Shown here: positions 35,765-43,510 of the stretch, in pieces
Layout of the letters: each line of letters starts with the position of its first letter
Numbering within the stretch: position 1 is the stretch's first letter
Origin: an uncultured Bacteroidales bacterium
GTDB taxonomy: Bacteria > Bacteroidota > Bacteroidia > Bacteroidales > Paludibacteraceae
NCBI GenBank assembly: GCA_902774185.1
Contig: CACYHE010000004.1
Coordinates: 53,846 to 117,845, forward strand
Length of the DNA stretch: 64,000 nt
Direction: 5' to 3'
Notes under the pieces: model-generated
Databases searched by the model: none
What the model was told of the DNA's origin: nothing
The model's input: only the letters and a program-made list of their open reading frames with translations
Translations under genes and position numbers: made by a program

Positions 35765-36871
35765 TTAATCAGGAAATTCCATTAAATAAGCTTTAATAAA
35801 CGCGTCGATGTCGCCATCCATGACGGCATTGACGTTACTCGTCTGATAATTGGTTCGGTGGTCCTTGACACGGCGGTCATCGAAGACGTACGAACGTATC
35901 TGACTTCCCCATTCGATCTTCTTCTTGCCGGCTTCCACCTTCGCTTGCGCCTGACGGCGTTTCTCCAATTCCAACTCGTAGAGCTGACTCCGCAAATGCC
36001 GTAAGGCATTCTCTCGGTTCTTCGGCTGGTCACGGGTCTCGGTGTTCTCGATGACGATCTCGTCGGGTTGACCCGTTAAGGGGTTCACGAACTTATAATG
36101 CAAACGTACACCGGACTCGACCTTATTCACGTTCTGACCGCCTGCGCCCGAAGAACGGAAGGTATCCCAACTGAGGTTGGCGGGGTTCACTTCCACTTCG
36201 ATCGTATCATCGATGAGGGGCACTACGAACACGGACGCGAAACTCGTCATTCGCTTACCCTGCGCGTTGTACGGACTGACGCGAACGAGACGATGCACTC
36301 CGTTCTCGCTCTTCAGATAGCCGTACGCCAGATCGCCTTCGATATTGAAGGTCACGGTCTTGATACCGGCTTCGTCGCCTTCCTGCAGGTTCTCGATGGT
36401 CACCTTATAGTCATGTTTCTCGCAGTACCGCATGTACATACGCATCAATTGCTCCGCCCAGTCTTGTGCCTCCGTACCGCCTGCGCCGGAAACGATCTTC
36501 AGGACAGCCGGCATCTGGTCTTCTTCGTGCGAAAGCATGTTCTTCATCTCCAGATCCTCGACCTCGTTGAGCGCCTTTGCATATGCAGCATCGACCTCTT
36601 CTTCGGTCACGAGTTCCTCTTTGTAATACTCAAAACTAAGCGTCAACTCCTCCACGGCAGCACGCACTCCTTCGTACCCTTCGATCCAACGTTTGATACC
36701 CTTCACCTTACGCATCTGGGCTTCGGCTGCCTTGGCGTCGTCCCAGAAACCGGGTGCCTGCGTATGCAGTTCTTCCTCCTCCAACTGGATCCGTTTCTCA
36801 TCGATCTGCAGGTACGCCTTCAACTTATCCGCACGTTGCTGCACATCCTTCAATTGTTCTATCGTAATCAT
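35765..36871 (-). CDS. prfB: Peptide chain release factor 2
   Basis: 368-residue class I release factor recognising UGA/UAA. The catalytic loop reads GAGGQNVNKVESGVRL. The anticodon-like element is SPYNAQG, the SPF-equivalent with Tyr. The open frame extends to 36934, but the promoter lies at 36904-36934, so ATG 36871 (MITIEQLKDV) is the start. The region where many prfB genes carry an in-frame UGA and programmed +1 shift (after the LKAYL codons) reads straight through here as LQIDEK, so this copy lacks the autoregulatory frameshift. Confidence 0.95.
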   Translation of the reverse strand: MITIEQLKDVQQRADKLKAYLQIDEKRIQLEEEELHTQAPGFWDDAKAAEAQMRKVKGIKRWIEGYEGVRAAVEELTLSFEYYKEELVTEEEVDAAYAKALNEVEDLEMKNMLSHEEDQMPAVLKIVSGAGGTEAQDWAEQLMRMYMRYCEKHDYKVTIENLQEGDEAGIKTVTFNIEGDLAYGYLKSENGVHRLVRVSPYNAQGKRMTSFASVFVVPLIDDTIEVEVNPANLSWDTFRSSGAGGQNVNKVESGVRLHYKFVNPLTGQPDEIVIENTETRDQPKNRENALRHLRSQLYELELEKRRQAQAKVEAGKKKIEWGSQIRSYVFDDRRVKDHRTNYQTSNVNAVMDGDIDAFIKAYLMEFPD

Positions 36872-36903
36872 AAGCCTATATTTTGCCAATTTAAAATCGG
36901 CTG

Positions 36904-36934
36904 CAAAGGTACAATTTTTTTTGCATATATGCAA
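36904..36934 (-). promoter_or_regulatory. prfB promoter
   Basis: Minus strand: TTG (complement of 36932-36934), 20 nt, TACCTTTG (complement of 36904-36911). The early leader GCCGATTTTAAATTGGC (36885-36901) closely matches the leaders of the GH3-like and lptD genes. Confidence 0.8.
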
Positions 36935-36940
36935 ATAAAA

Positions 36941-36975
36941 TCAGAAAAATCGCCCGAATTGGACGATTTTTCTGA
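36941..36975 (-). terminator. Hairpin inside the 3' part of the small upstream frame
   Basis: TCAGAAAAATCG and CGATTTTTCTGA are perfect 12-bp arms around an 11-nt centre that itself pairs CC with GG. With the T-rich flank it would act as an intrinsic terminator, perhaps in both directions, just before the prfB promoter. Confidence 0.7.
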
Positions 36976-37116
36976 TAGGTTTCTTCGCGAGTGCGGTAAA
37001 ATTGCTTGCCGTTACGCATGTAAAAGTAGCCTGAGTCCTTGCCATTTGTTTTGCCGTGAATCTTATTGATCGCGGATGCTGTTTCTATTTTTGACATAAA
37101 AATGAGGGTTTAATTG

Positions 37117-37142
37117 TATATTATATATAAATATATAATATA
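37117..37142. repeat. AT-only palindrome in the leader of the small gene
   Basis: Arms TATATTATATA and TATATAATATA, perfect over 11 bp around TAAA, 15-20 bp before the start codon at 37097. It would fold in the mRNA close to the ribosome-binding region. Confidence 0.8.
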
Positions 37143-37200
37143 GTAAATGTTACACAAAAATGGGTTTATTTTTAGTCTGACAGATGCCTGACGTTACTAT

Positions 37201-37244
37201 TGACTGTCGGCTGACCGTCGGTTGACCGTCGGCTCACTGTCGGT
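37201..37244. repeat. Tandem 11-bp repeat, four copies
   Basis: Four consecutive units of TGACYGTCGGY: three begin TGAC and the fourth TCAC. They lie in the transcribed leader downstream of the minus-strand promoter at 37266-37296. No coding function is apparent. The rest of 37098-37420 is A/T-rich and otherwise empty apart from the palindrome and that promoter. Confidence 0.85.
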
Positions 37245-37265
37245 CCTGATAGCTAATTGATAGTG

Positions 37266-37296
37266 CAAAGATACTGCTTTTTTATTATATATGCAA
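37266..37296 (-). promoter_or_regulatory. Promoter for the 11-bp-repeat leader and small gene
   Basis: Minus strand TTG (complement of 37294-37296), 20 nt, TATCTTTG (complement of 37266-37273), followed by CACTATC. It drives transcription through the tandem repeat towards 37097. Confidence 0.7.
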
Positions 37297-37420
37297 ATAT
37301 TTGGGATGAAATTTGTTAGATCTGGAAATTTCTTGGGTTTGATTACACGTAAGTGCGAGAAAATCTCTGTCGGAAAGTGAAAGCAGGTACGTTCTAACCA
37401 TCTCAAAAATGATCTCGAAA

Positions 37421-37502
37421 CAAAAAAGGGCGAGACTTGCGTCCCACCCTGAATGTTTTCACAACGGAATAATCCTTATTGTGTATGTCATTCAAAAAAG
37501 TT
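37421..37502 (-). ncRNA. tracrRNA of the type II-C system
   Basis: Read on the minus strand, the transcript begins near 37500-37503 with CTTTTTTGAATGACATACAC, the anti-repeat. It pairs with the first 22-23 nt of the repeat in crRNA sense (37479-37500 on the plus strand copies that stretch with one A fewer). A nexus-like hairpin follows (GGA, loop, UCC), then GUUGUGAAAAC. A terminal stem has arms GGGTGGGAC and GTCTCGCCC closing a GCAA loop, ending in six U residues (37422-37427). About 80 nt long. This orientation fixes the crRNA strand as minus. It lies beyond cas2, 5.7 kb from the cas9 start, rather than next to it. Confidence 0.9.
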
Positions 37503-37505
37503 GTG

Positions 37506-37537
37506 CAAAAGTACTACTTTTTTGTAATATATGCAAA
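37506..37537 (-). promoter_or_regulatory. tracrRNA promoter
   Basis: Minus strand TTTG (complement of 37534-37537), 20 nt, TACTTTTG (complement of 37506-37513). The expected start falls on the first bases of the anti-repeat. It is divergent from the cas2 promoter, the two -33 elements being about 16 bp apart. Confidence 0.85.
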
Positions 37538-37553
37538 TATTTTTGAAATTTTC

Positions 37554-37924
<371 letters not shown>

Positions 37925-37949
37925 AAAACAAAAAGTGATATATAAAGCG

Positions 37950-37979
37950 AAAAAGCAGTACTAAAAAGTGCTGCTTTTT
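37950..37979. terminator. Bidirectional terminator between cas2 and the array
   Basis: AAAAAGCAGTACT and AGTGCTGCTTTTT form a 13-bp stem with one G-U pair and an AAAA loop. A/T runs on both sides let it end cas2 mRNA (plus) and the pre-crRNA (minus). The remaining 54 bp to the first repeat are the only candidate leader on this side. Confidence 0.85.
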
Positions 37980-38033
37980 CTAGTTCTAAAACATGGTTTA
38001 ACTTGTTGTGTCTTTGTTAGTTACCCATGGTCT

Positions 38034-38694
38034 ATTGTTTTAGACCTTATGTTTTACTTTTTTTGAATGACATACACAACATCGAGGACGTGCGTCTGGC
38101 AGCTAACACATTGTTTTAGACCTTATGTTTTACTTTTTTTGAATGACATACACAACATCGACCTCAATGGTCAGCAGCAGCCGATAATTGTTTTAGACCT
38201 TATGTTTTACTTTTTTTGAATGACATACACAACTTCAACTTCAACGACCGCGAGAACGCAAGCATTGTTTTAGACCTTATGTTTTACTTTTTTTGAATGA
38301 CATACACAACAATAATTCCATGTAGGTACATTTAATATACATTGTTTTAGACCTTATGTTTTACTTTTTTTGAATGACATACACAACTTCTTTGAGCAGT
38401 ACGGCGAGAGCCGGCGCATTGTTTTAGACCTTATGTTTTACTTTTTTTGAATGACATACACAACAGTCTTAACATAACATTGCTATTTTAACTATTGTTT
38501 TAGACCTTATGTTTTACTTTTTTTGAATGACATACACAACACTGTTGAGCGGGTGCAAAAGCCGCGTAGCATTGTTTTAGACCTTATGTTTTACTTTTTT
38601 TGAATGACATACACAACCTCAAATCGAATGTTTATGAAAGAGAACGTATTGTTTTAGACTTTATGTTATGTTTTTCTTTATATTCCTGATATCT
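38034..38694 (-). CRISPR. Type II-C CRISPR array: 8 intact 47-bp repeats, 8 spacers, one decayed terminal repeat
   Basis: On the plus strand each repeat begins ATTGTTTTAGACC and ends GACATACACAAC. Intact repeats start at 38034, 38110, 38187, 38264, 38341, 38418, 38494 and 38571 and are identical. Spacers are 29 or 30 nt: 38081-38109, 38157-38186, 38234-38263, 38311-38340, 38388-38417, 38465-38493, 38541-38570 and 38618-38647. A ninth repeat from 38648 keeps about 25 recognisable bases and then merges with the 3' end of the HUH gene. The tracrRNA shows that crRNAs read from the minus strand, where repeats start GTTGTG. The decayed repeat marks the old end, so new spacers would enter on the cas2 side, which fits reports of reversed polarity in type II-C arrays. 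Confidence 0.97.
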
Positions 38695-39721
38695 CTTCTG
38701 CCATTTTATTCATTTCTATACATTCTGCACGGCTCACATGTTTTTTATGCGGATCATATTCCCAAGGGCTTAAAATGAGCACCTGTTTTCTTGCGACCGC
38801 TTCAAACAGGCTGTCTTGCGGTTTATAATAATCCCGAAATCCATTATCGGCGATATAGATAAAAGGCAGTCCCTCTTTTAATAATTCATCCATCACCTCT
38901 TTCTCCTTTGGAGAAATGAACGGCGAAACCATTACAGTGCCCTGTCTGGCAGCTAGCACACAATTATTCATATATTCGCGTAGGCGCTTATCATCGCCGT
39001 GTTCCGCTTCCTCTATCATTGTCCGCCGCACATGTACCGGCATATATCTGGCTCTTTGTAATAGGTCTGCATCCCCCACTCCGCGGTACACTCGCCCTTC
39101 TATCTCAATATTGTCCTGCACGCAAAAGGTCCTTGGCAAGAGACGCATTGTAGCGAGGCGCTGGGGGTTGAGCCATGTATAATGGATCATCGTATTTAAT
39201 TGCCCCTTTCGGGACAATGGCCGTATAAACGGCATCTCTGTGAATATCGGATCGGGTCTATGTTGATTATCCCGAATGGCATTCGGGGCAATTGACATAG
39301 AGTATTCACGTCCAATCTGTTTTACTGCCTGCCAAAATCCGCGCGCTACTGATTTAATACCGATAGGCATAGGACGAGTCACATGCCATATAGTATGCAA
39401 ATGGTTGGGCATCAAGTCAAAACTAATGATACGTACCTCCGGGTGATACTCCGGCACTGTCCATAGGCAGTCCACCACAGCCTCTCCTAATTCCGAACGC
39501 TCTACCCATGCCTGCATAGGATCGTTATTGGGAATAACAAGCGTTCCCAACAAGGGCTGACGGGAGGTTACCGATAGCGTCACATGGTAGATGCCTACTC
39601 CTTTCCATGCCTTGCCCGGTTCCTGCCAATGCCATTGTTGGCTATTTCCCGTTTCTCTATGTTCATTATCCCGAATGGCATTCGGGGCAACAGACATAGA
39701 ATGTTGATGCTCGTTATTCAT
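38678..39721 (-). CDS. HUH (Y1/REP-associated) transposase-like protein coupled to cas9
   Basis: 347-residue protein related to REP-associated tyrosine transposases. The HUH motif is MPNHLHTIWH (His 107 and 109) after strand EVRIISFDL. Candidate catalytic tyrosines are Y140 (IGREYS) and Y181 (IHYTWLNPQRLA). A C-terminal domain of about 150 residues (VMVSPFISPKEKEV, IYIADNGFRDYYKP, LILSPWEYDP) is typical of a Bacteroidales subfamily. Residues 8-22 and 141-155 are near-identical peptides encoded by two 43-nt nested palindromes. Its ATG overlaps the cas9 stop by 4 bp and its stop lies in the decayed last CRISPR repeat, so it fills the place where cas1 would be. Family role: single-strand DNA cutting and joining at hairpins; a role in CRISPR is conjecture. 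Confidence 0.85.
   Translation of the reverse strand: MNNEHQHSMSVAPNAIRDNEHRETGNSQQWHWQEPGKAWKGVGIYHVTLSVTSRQPLLGTLVIPNNDPMQAWVERSELGEAVVDCLWTVPEYHPEVRIISFDLMPNHLHTIWHVTRPMPIGIKSVARGFWQAVKQIGREYSMSIAPNAIRDNQHRPDPIFTEMPFIRPLSRKGQLNTMIHYTWLNPQRLATMRLLPRTFCVQDNIEIEGRVYRGVGDADLLQRARYMPVHVRRTMIEEAEHGDDKRLREYMNNCVLAARQGTVMVSPFISPKEKEVMDELLKEGLPFIYIADNGFRDYYKPQDSLFEAVARKQVLILSPWEYDPHKKHVSRAECIEMNKMAEEISGI
39258..39300. repeat. REP-like nested palindrome, copy 1
   Basis: Outer arms CTATGT/ACATAG, 7-nt internal loops, and a perfect inner palindrome CCCGAATG-G-CATTCGGG (39271-39287). It encodes residues 141-155 of the HUH protein. Confidence 0.9.
39657..39699. repeat. REP-like nested palindrome, copy 2
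   Basis: Same 43-nt layout as copy 1: CTATGT/ACATAG outer arms, inner CCCGAATG-G-CATTCGGG at 39670-39686, differing from copy 1 at only a few loop positions. It encodes residues 8-22 of the HUH protein, 15 bp after the start region. Confidence 0.9.
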
Positions 39722-42700
39722 GCTTTAGTGATACGCCCCATAATATCAATTTTTACTTTATGAGGGAACAGGGCAAATAAACTTCCAAAACTTCGAATTG
39801 GCACTAATGCGCCAAGCGACATACTCGCGTTACGGCCATTCTCAATACCTGCATATTTATCATCCACTTTCGTTTCTGTATGATAACGGAAGTTATAAAA
39901 CAGAGAACTAATATTTTGTATTCTGTACAAGTGTTTATTTAATACCGCATTGTCTTTCGCTTCAATTGCGTCATTAAATTCATCTTCTTCCATACCAAGC
40001 ACAAACATTTCGTTTTCTTGCATGGAGAGTATATATGTCCAATCGTCCTTTGGAAGCTTTACTAAAAACTCTTGCGGAAGGTCTTTGTCCATGATGCTAT
40101 CCCAGACATCATGAGGATTAGAAATAACTACCGGTACTCCAAATTTCTTGCGTTCTACAGCATCCCAAAAACTAACTACCATTTCCTGATATTTGCCACT
40201 TTTATCTCGGTAAATTGCAATATGATGATTACTATCTGTTTCGGAAAAACCAATAGGCTTTTGACGTTCATTGTATTTAACAGCAACTACACCTTTATCT
40301 GCTAATTTATTGTTGTAGCATCTAATAGTTCTAATCTCCATTCCTTCTGCAGAATATAGAGGTTCCTTAAAAGCCTCTTTCGCATTTCCATTAAAGGCTG
40401 CTAATCTTGCTTTTATCAATTGGCGAATTGTAGGATCTACTATGTTTTCTGGATTTGAGATTGCATCGATTGGATACTTACGTGCATATTTGTTGCCATT
40501 CTTTGTATACACGAATTCATTTGTTAACGCCCCACGCGGTACTTGAATATTCCTTTGCACAATAGTACGTTTCCCTCCTTGATATATTGCGCGGCGTGCA
40601 GGTGTTGTCACACGTTTGCCAGCACGGAAGGAAACGAGGATACTATCTACGCTATGCGTAACATCCTCCACAGAGAAATGCGGTTGCTCATTTACCCATT
40701 TCTCCAAGAGTGACTTCTTCTCATTATATACCGTATTCGCTGCTTCTACCTCTTTTAACATCTCTTCACGCGTAAATTCCGCATTTAGAGAATTCAAACG
40801 CTGGATATAGGCTTGGCGGGTAAGGGCAACCGTCAACGCATCTATCGCATGGTGACGATGATCGATACGTTTCGACCAATTCTTAATCCGCTCCTCATCA
40901 TGTTCCTGACCTGCATGTTCGTAATGAACCATCTCGGTCAAACCATCCACTTTGCGATATCGCGGCAAATTGAGCGTGTGTAAAATCTCGTCGTAGCCCC
41001 ATTGATGACGCAAGAAATCGGTCACACTACCACCGCTTGTCCAAACTTGGCGAATACCTTGCTGCAAGATCTCAACCGCCTTCACGGCTATATATTGGCT
41101 TTGACGCAATTGGCGATCAATGAAATCTTTAGGAATGTTGGACTTATGCCACAAGAGGTGATCGCGCTTGGTTTTACTGATACGACCTTCTTTGAATGCC
41201 TCATCCACACGTTGTTTGTAGGCTTCTTGTTCTGCTGTAGGCTTTGTTTCCAAATAGTCCAATGCCGTCAAATTCCCTTTCTCGTGGTTACACTCACGGC
41301 ACGCACAGACTTTATTGCTGAAACTATCATCAAACAGGATACTACGCGGAATGATATGCTCTATCTCAACATCTGCGCCATTGAGGAATTCTGCCAAACT
41401 AACCGTCTTGCCGCAATACATACAACGGTGGTTGCTTTCCTCCCACATCTTATATTTTTGTATGCGCGAACGCGAAGGACGAATTCCCATCTCTTCAATT
41501 TTAGCGAATATCTCTTTATTAAGACGCTCGTTCTGATTATTTCGTCTATAGGCACCTTCACGCTCCTCGCGGCTTTGCTTGAGTTCGCGTGCCAACTCAA
41601 CCCTTGCTTCATCAATCGGTCCATATTCTTGTTGCAGACGATTCACCAGATTAATCATCTGATTTAGGATCTTCTCAATAACCGGTTGACGCAGGGCGTT
41701 CTTTTGTAGCAGTTCAATATGCTCCTTCAATTGGCGTGCGTCGCGCTCTGCGGCAGTCATCGAATTGGAATGTTTGATGCCAATACGAGCGCAAGCCTCG
41801 CTATACATCATTCCGTCCATCAAATATGGCAACAACCGGCGGATAAACTTATGCGACTTATTGGCATAGCCAGGCTTAACGAAATCAATTTTGCAAAGGG
41901 CGTCAATAACATCCTGGTCATCTATGCCGAACTTATTTCGTAGCGTCTTGGCTAATTCGTCTGCGTCTTGAATGGAATAGACAGCGTGCCAGAGTTTAAA
42001 TAGGGGCGTTTGCTCTATTTCCGGACTAACCTGCCAAAATACTTCTGTGGTCTCATTATCGACAGCATCTATGCGCTCAATTGGCATTTCCAACCACTCG
42101 CTATACTTGCCATTCATAGCTTTGCGCAATTGGTTCAAGGTCGCGTTGCCTTTGATGCCTTTGCCGATTGCCTTGCCTCCATACCAACCGTCTTTCTTGG
42201 TGATGCCCAGAATCTTATATAGGTCAGTTAGCTTGAGTACCTCGTGTGTGCAGAGGTGCTCTACTATCTGTCTTCGTTCCTCCAAAGAGAAATCATACTG
42301 CCCGTTGTTACGGTTGGTCAGCGTGATGTTATTTGCCGTCTCCCACATCGCACATAGTTGCGCTAAAGGCGATGTCCTCGGCGCACATTTTGGACCACCA
42401 TAGACGATTTTACCGTCTTTGGTCTTGTACGGTTTCATCTCAAACTCACACAAACTAACTAAGTGTTTGCACGACTTCAACGGACGTTGGTAGAAGATAA
42501 TGCGGTTACGTAGCGTATCAATCAACTCATCGGTAAGCACTTCTGGGTAATAGGCTTTCTGCACCTTCATAATCTGGTCAAATTCCGCGATATATGCTGC
42601 ACGAGGAAAAACCTTGTCTTTGATACGGTAGGTATAATATGGTCCATCTCCGCTTTCTACTTTGCTGCGCAGTAATTCCATATAGAAATGCTGACCTATA

Positions 42701-43197
42701 GTTTGCTTGGCTTCTTGAATCTCTTTGTACCGTTGATTTACCGCCTCTACATACTTCGTCTGCTTGCTATCACCATTATTGTCAGCCTTGGCATGTTTGT
42801 ATCCGCGTTTCTGATTGATATGATAAAGCACGCGACCTATCTGCGGTAATGTCAGTTGGTGTCCGTCCATTGCAGCATCACTACGTAGTTTCCACAAATC
42901 TATCACATTCTCATTCATTCGTTCTGGTAACATTCCGTTCTGCCGCAACACTTGCGTCAATAATGCACGGCGTAACTGATAACGATCGTATCCTTTGCGC
43001 GTAGTACGACGAGTCGTGCGATCTGCATTCTTGCTTATCGCCTGTCCCTTACTAAATTGGTCACTATCATCTTTGGAAAGGGGAACAATACGGCTACCAA
43101 TGCCGATGATTTGTTTCGGTTGGTCGTTTTCCGTCTCAATCAAAGCCCAACCTATTGAACCTACTCCTAAATCTAATCCGAGAATGTGTTTTATCAT
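39718..43197 (-). CDS. cas9: CRISPR-associated endonuclease Cas9, type II-C
   Basis: 1159-residue RNA-guided nuclease. RuvC-I is ILGLDLGVGSIGWAL with D9. The arginine-rich bridge helix spans about 56-80 (RTTRRTTRKGY). RuvC-II is ARVELARELK with E534. The HNH domain has the catalytic H614 in EIEHIIPRS and N628, framed by a CMYC (592-595) and a CREC (633-636) pair that suit a zinc site. RuvC-III is HRHHAIDALTVA with H783 and D786. All catalytic residues are present, so both strands should be cut. Length fits II-C. No csn2 or cas4. Base composition is more AT-rich than the flanking housekeeping genes. It has its own promoter at 43299-43329 and is followed by the HUH gene with an ATGA overlap. 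Confidence 0.97.
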   Translation of the reverse strand: MIKHILGLDLGVGSIGWALIETENDQPKQIIGIGSRIVPLSKDDSDQFSKGQAISKNADRTTRRTTRKGYDRYQLRRALLTQVLRQNGMLPERMNENVIDLWKLRSDAAMDGHQLTLPQIGRVLYHINQKRGYKHAKADNNGDSKQTKYVEAVNQRYKEIQEAKQTIGQHFYMELLRSKVESGDGPYYTYRIKDKVFPRAAYIAEFDQIMKVQKAYYPEVLTDELIDTLRNRIIFYQRPLKSCKHLVSLCEFEMKPYKTKDGKIVYGGPKCAPRTSPLAQLCAMWETANNITLTNRNNGQYDFSLEERRQIVEHLCTHEVLKLTDLYKILGITKKDGWYGGKAIGKGIKGNATLNQLRKAMNGKYSEWLEMPIERIDAVDNETTEVFWQVSPEIEQTPLFKLWHAVYSIQDADELAKTLRNKFGIDDQDVIDALCKIDFVKPGYANKSHKFIRRLLPYLMDGMMYSEACARIGIKHSNSMTAAERDARQLKEHIELLQKNALRQPVIEKILNQMINLVNRLQQEYGPIDEARVELARELKQSREEREGAYRRNNQNERLNKEIFAKIEEMGIRPSRSRIQKYKMWEESNHRCMYCGKTVSLAEFLNGADVEIEHIIPRSILFDDSFSNKVCACRECNHEKGNLTALDYLETKPTAEQEAYKQRVDEAFKEGRISKTKRDHLLWHKSNIPKDFIDRQLRQSQYIAVKAVEILQQGIRQVWTSGGSVTDFLRHQWGYDEILHTLNLPRYRKVDGLTEMVHYEHAGQEHDEERIKNWSKRIDHRHHAIDALTVALTRQAYIQRLNSLNAEFTREEMLKEVEAANTVYNEKKSLLEKWVNEQPHFSVEDVTHSVDSILVSFRAGKRVTTPARRAIYQGGKRTIVQRNIQVPRGALTNEFVYTKNGNKYARKYPIDAISNPENIVDPTIRQLIKARLAAFNGNAKEAFKEPLYSAEGMEIRTIRCYNNKLADKGVVAVKYNERQKPIGFSETDSNHHIAIYRDKSGKYQEMVVSFWDAVERKKFGVPVVISNPHDVWDSIMDKDLPQEFLVKLPKDDWTYILSMQENEMFVLGMEEDEFNDAIEAKDNAVLNKHLYRIQNISSLFYNFRYHTETKVDDKYAGIENGRNASMSLGALVPIRSFGSLFALFPHKVKIDIMGRITKA

Positions 43198-43298
43198 AGT
43201 TTTTCCATATTTTCGCTTTTAAGTGGAGTATAGCGGACTCGAAAGGAAAATTCGATGAGCTAATACCCCGTGTTTTGCGTTTGCACACAAAATGTGCG

Positions 43299-43329
43299 CA
43301 AAATTACACTTTTTTTCTCACATATGCAA
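43299..43329 (-). promoter_or_regulatory. cas9-HUH operon promoter
   Basis: Minus strand TTG (complement of 43327-43329), 20 nt, TAATTTTG (complement of 43299-43306). The leader to the cas9 ATG is about 95 nt and contains nothing I recognise. Confidence 0.75.
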
Positions 43330-43356
43330 GAGTGGAGCCTATTTTTTAGAAAAAAA

Positions 43357-43406
43357 ACCGAAGGTAAGCATGCACATCAGCAGACCGATAGGGGGACCGA
43401 AGGTAA
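43357..43406. repeat. Direct repeat in the cas9/toxin intergenic region
   Basis: ACCGAAGGTAA occurs at 43357-43367 and 43396-43406, and a related CCGAAGGTA recurs at 44328-44336 beyond the toxin module. Apart from these repeats and the two divergent promoters, 43198-43510 holds nothing recognisable. Confidence 0.6.
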
Positions 43407-43454
43407 ACAGAACAGCTATCACAAGAGATAAAGAGCGAATTTTTGTAAAAAAAT

Positions 43455-43485
43455 TTGCACATGTCAAAAATTTTCCGTACCTTTG
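43455..43485 (+). promoter_or_regulatory. Promoter of the zeta-like toxin module
   Basis: TTG at 43455-43457, 20 nt, TACCTTTG at 43478-43485, 25 nt before the ATG. Its downstream half is part of the 36-bp direct repeat shared with the next promoter. Confidence 0.8.
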
Positions 43486-43499
43486 CACCCGCAAAGGTT
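43464..43499 (+). repeat. 36-bp direct repeat, left copy
   Basis: Identical over 36 bp to 44420-44455. It begins TCAAAAATTTTCCG and ends CACCCGCAAAGGTT, spanning the promoter spacer, the -7 box and the transcription start. The two copies flank the toxin and its partner. Confidence 0.95.
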
Positions 43500-43510
43500 A
43501 AGGTGACTAG

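Larger units (their letters stand above)
36891..37097 (-). pseudogene. Truncated small conserved Bacteroidetes protein
   Basis: Open frame of 68 codons. The first about 45 residues (KIHGKTNGKDSGYFYMRNG, then KQFYRTREETYQKN) look like a small conserved Bacteroidetes protein with a KIHGK...YFY.RNGKQFYR.REE core. After QKN the sequence changes abruptly and reads through a terminator hairpin (36941-36975) and the prfB promoter, so the native C-terminus seems to be lost. The gene has its own promoter 165-200 bp upstream (37266-37296) and a long, structured leader. It may still be expressed as a short peptide. Function of the family unknown. Confidence 0.5.

Noticed and set aside
37117-37142. AT palindrome as a replication origin or attachment site
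   Set aside because: No DnaA boxes, integrase or repeats of att type nearby; it lies in an mRNA leader.
37197-37406. 69-codon minus-strand frame over the 11-bp tandem repeats
   Set aside because: It reads a tandem repeat and an A/T-rich promoter and lacks any protein-like pattern; its 5' part lies upstream of the promoter at 37266-37296.
43198-43298. Second tracrRNA or anti-repeat in the cas9 leader
   Set aside because: No stretch complementary to the repeat could be found there; the anti-repeat at 37479-37500 is nearly perfect.
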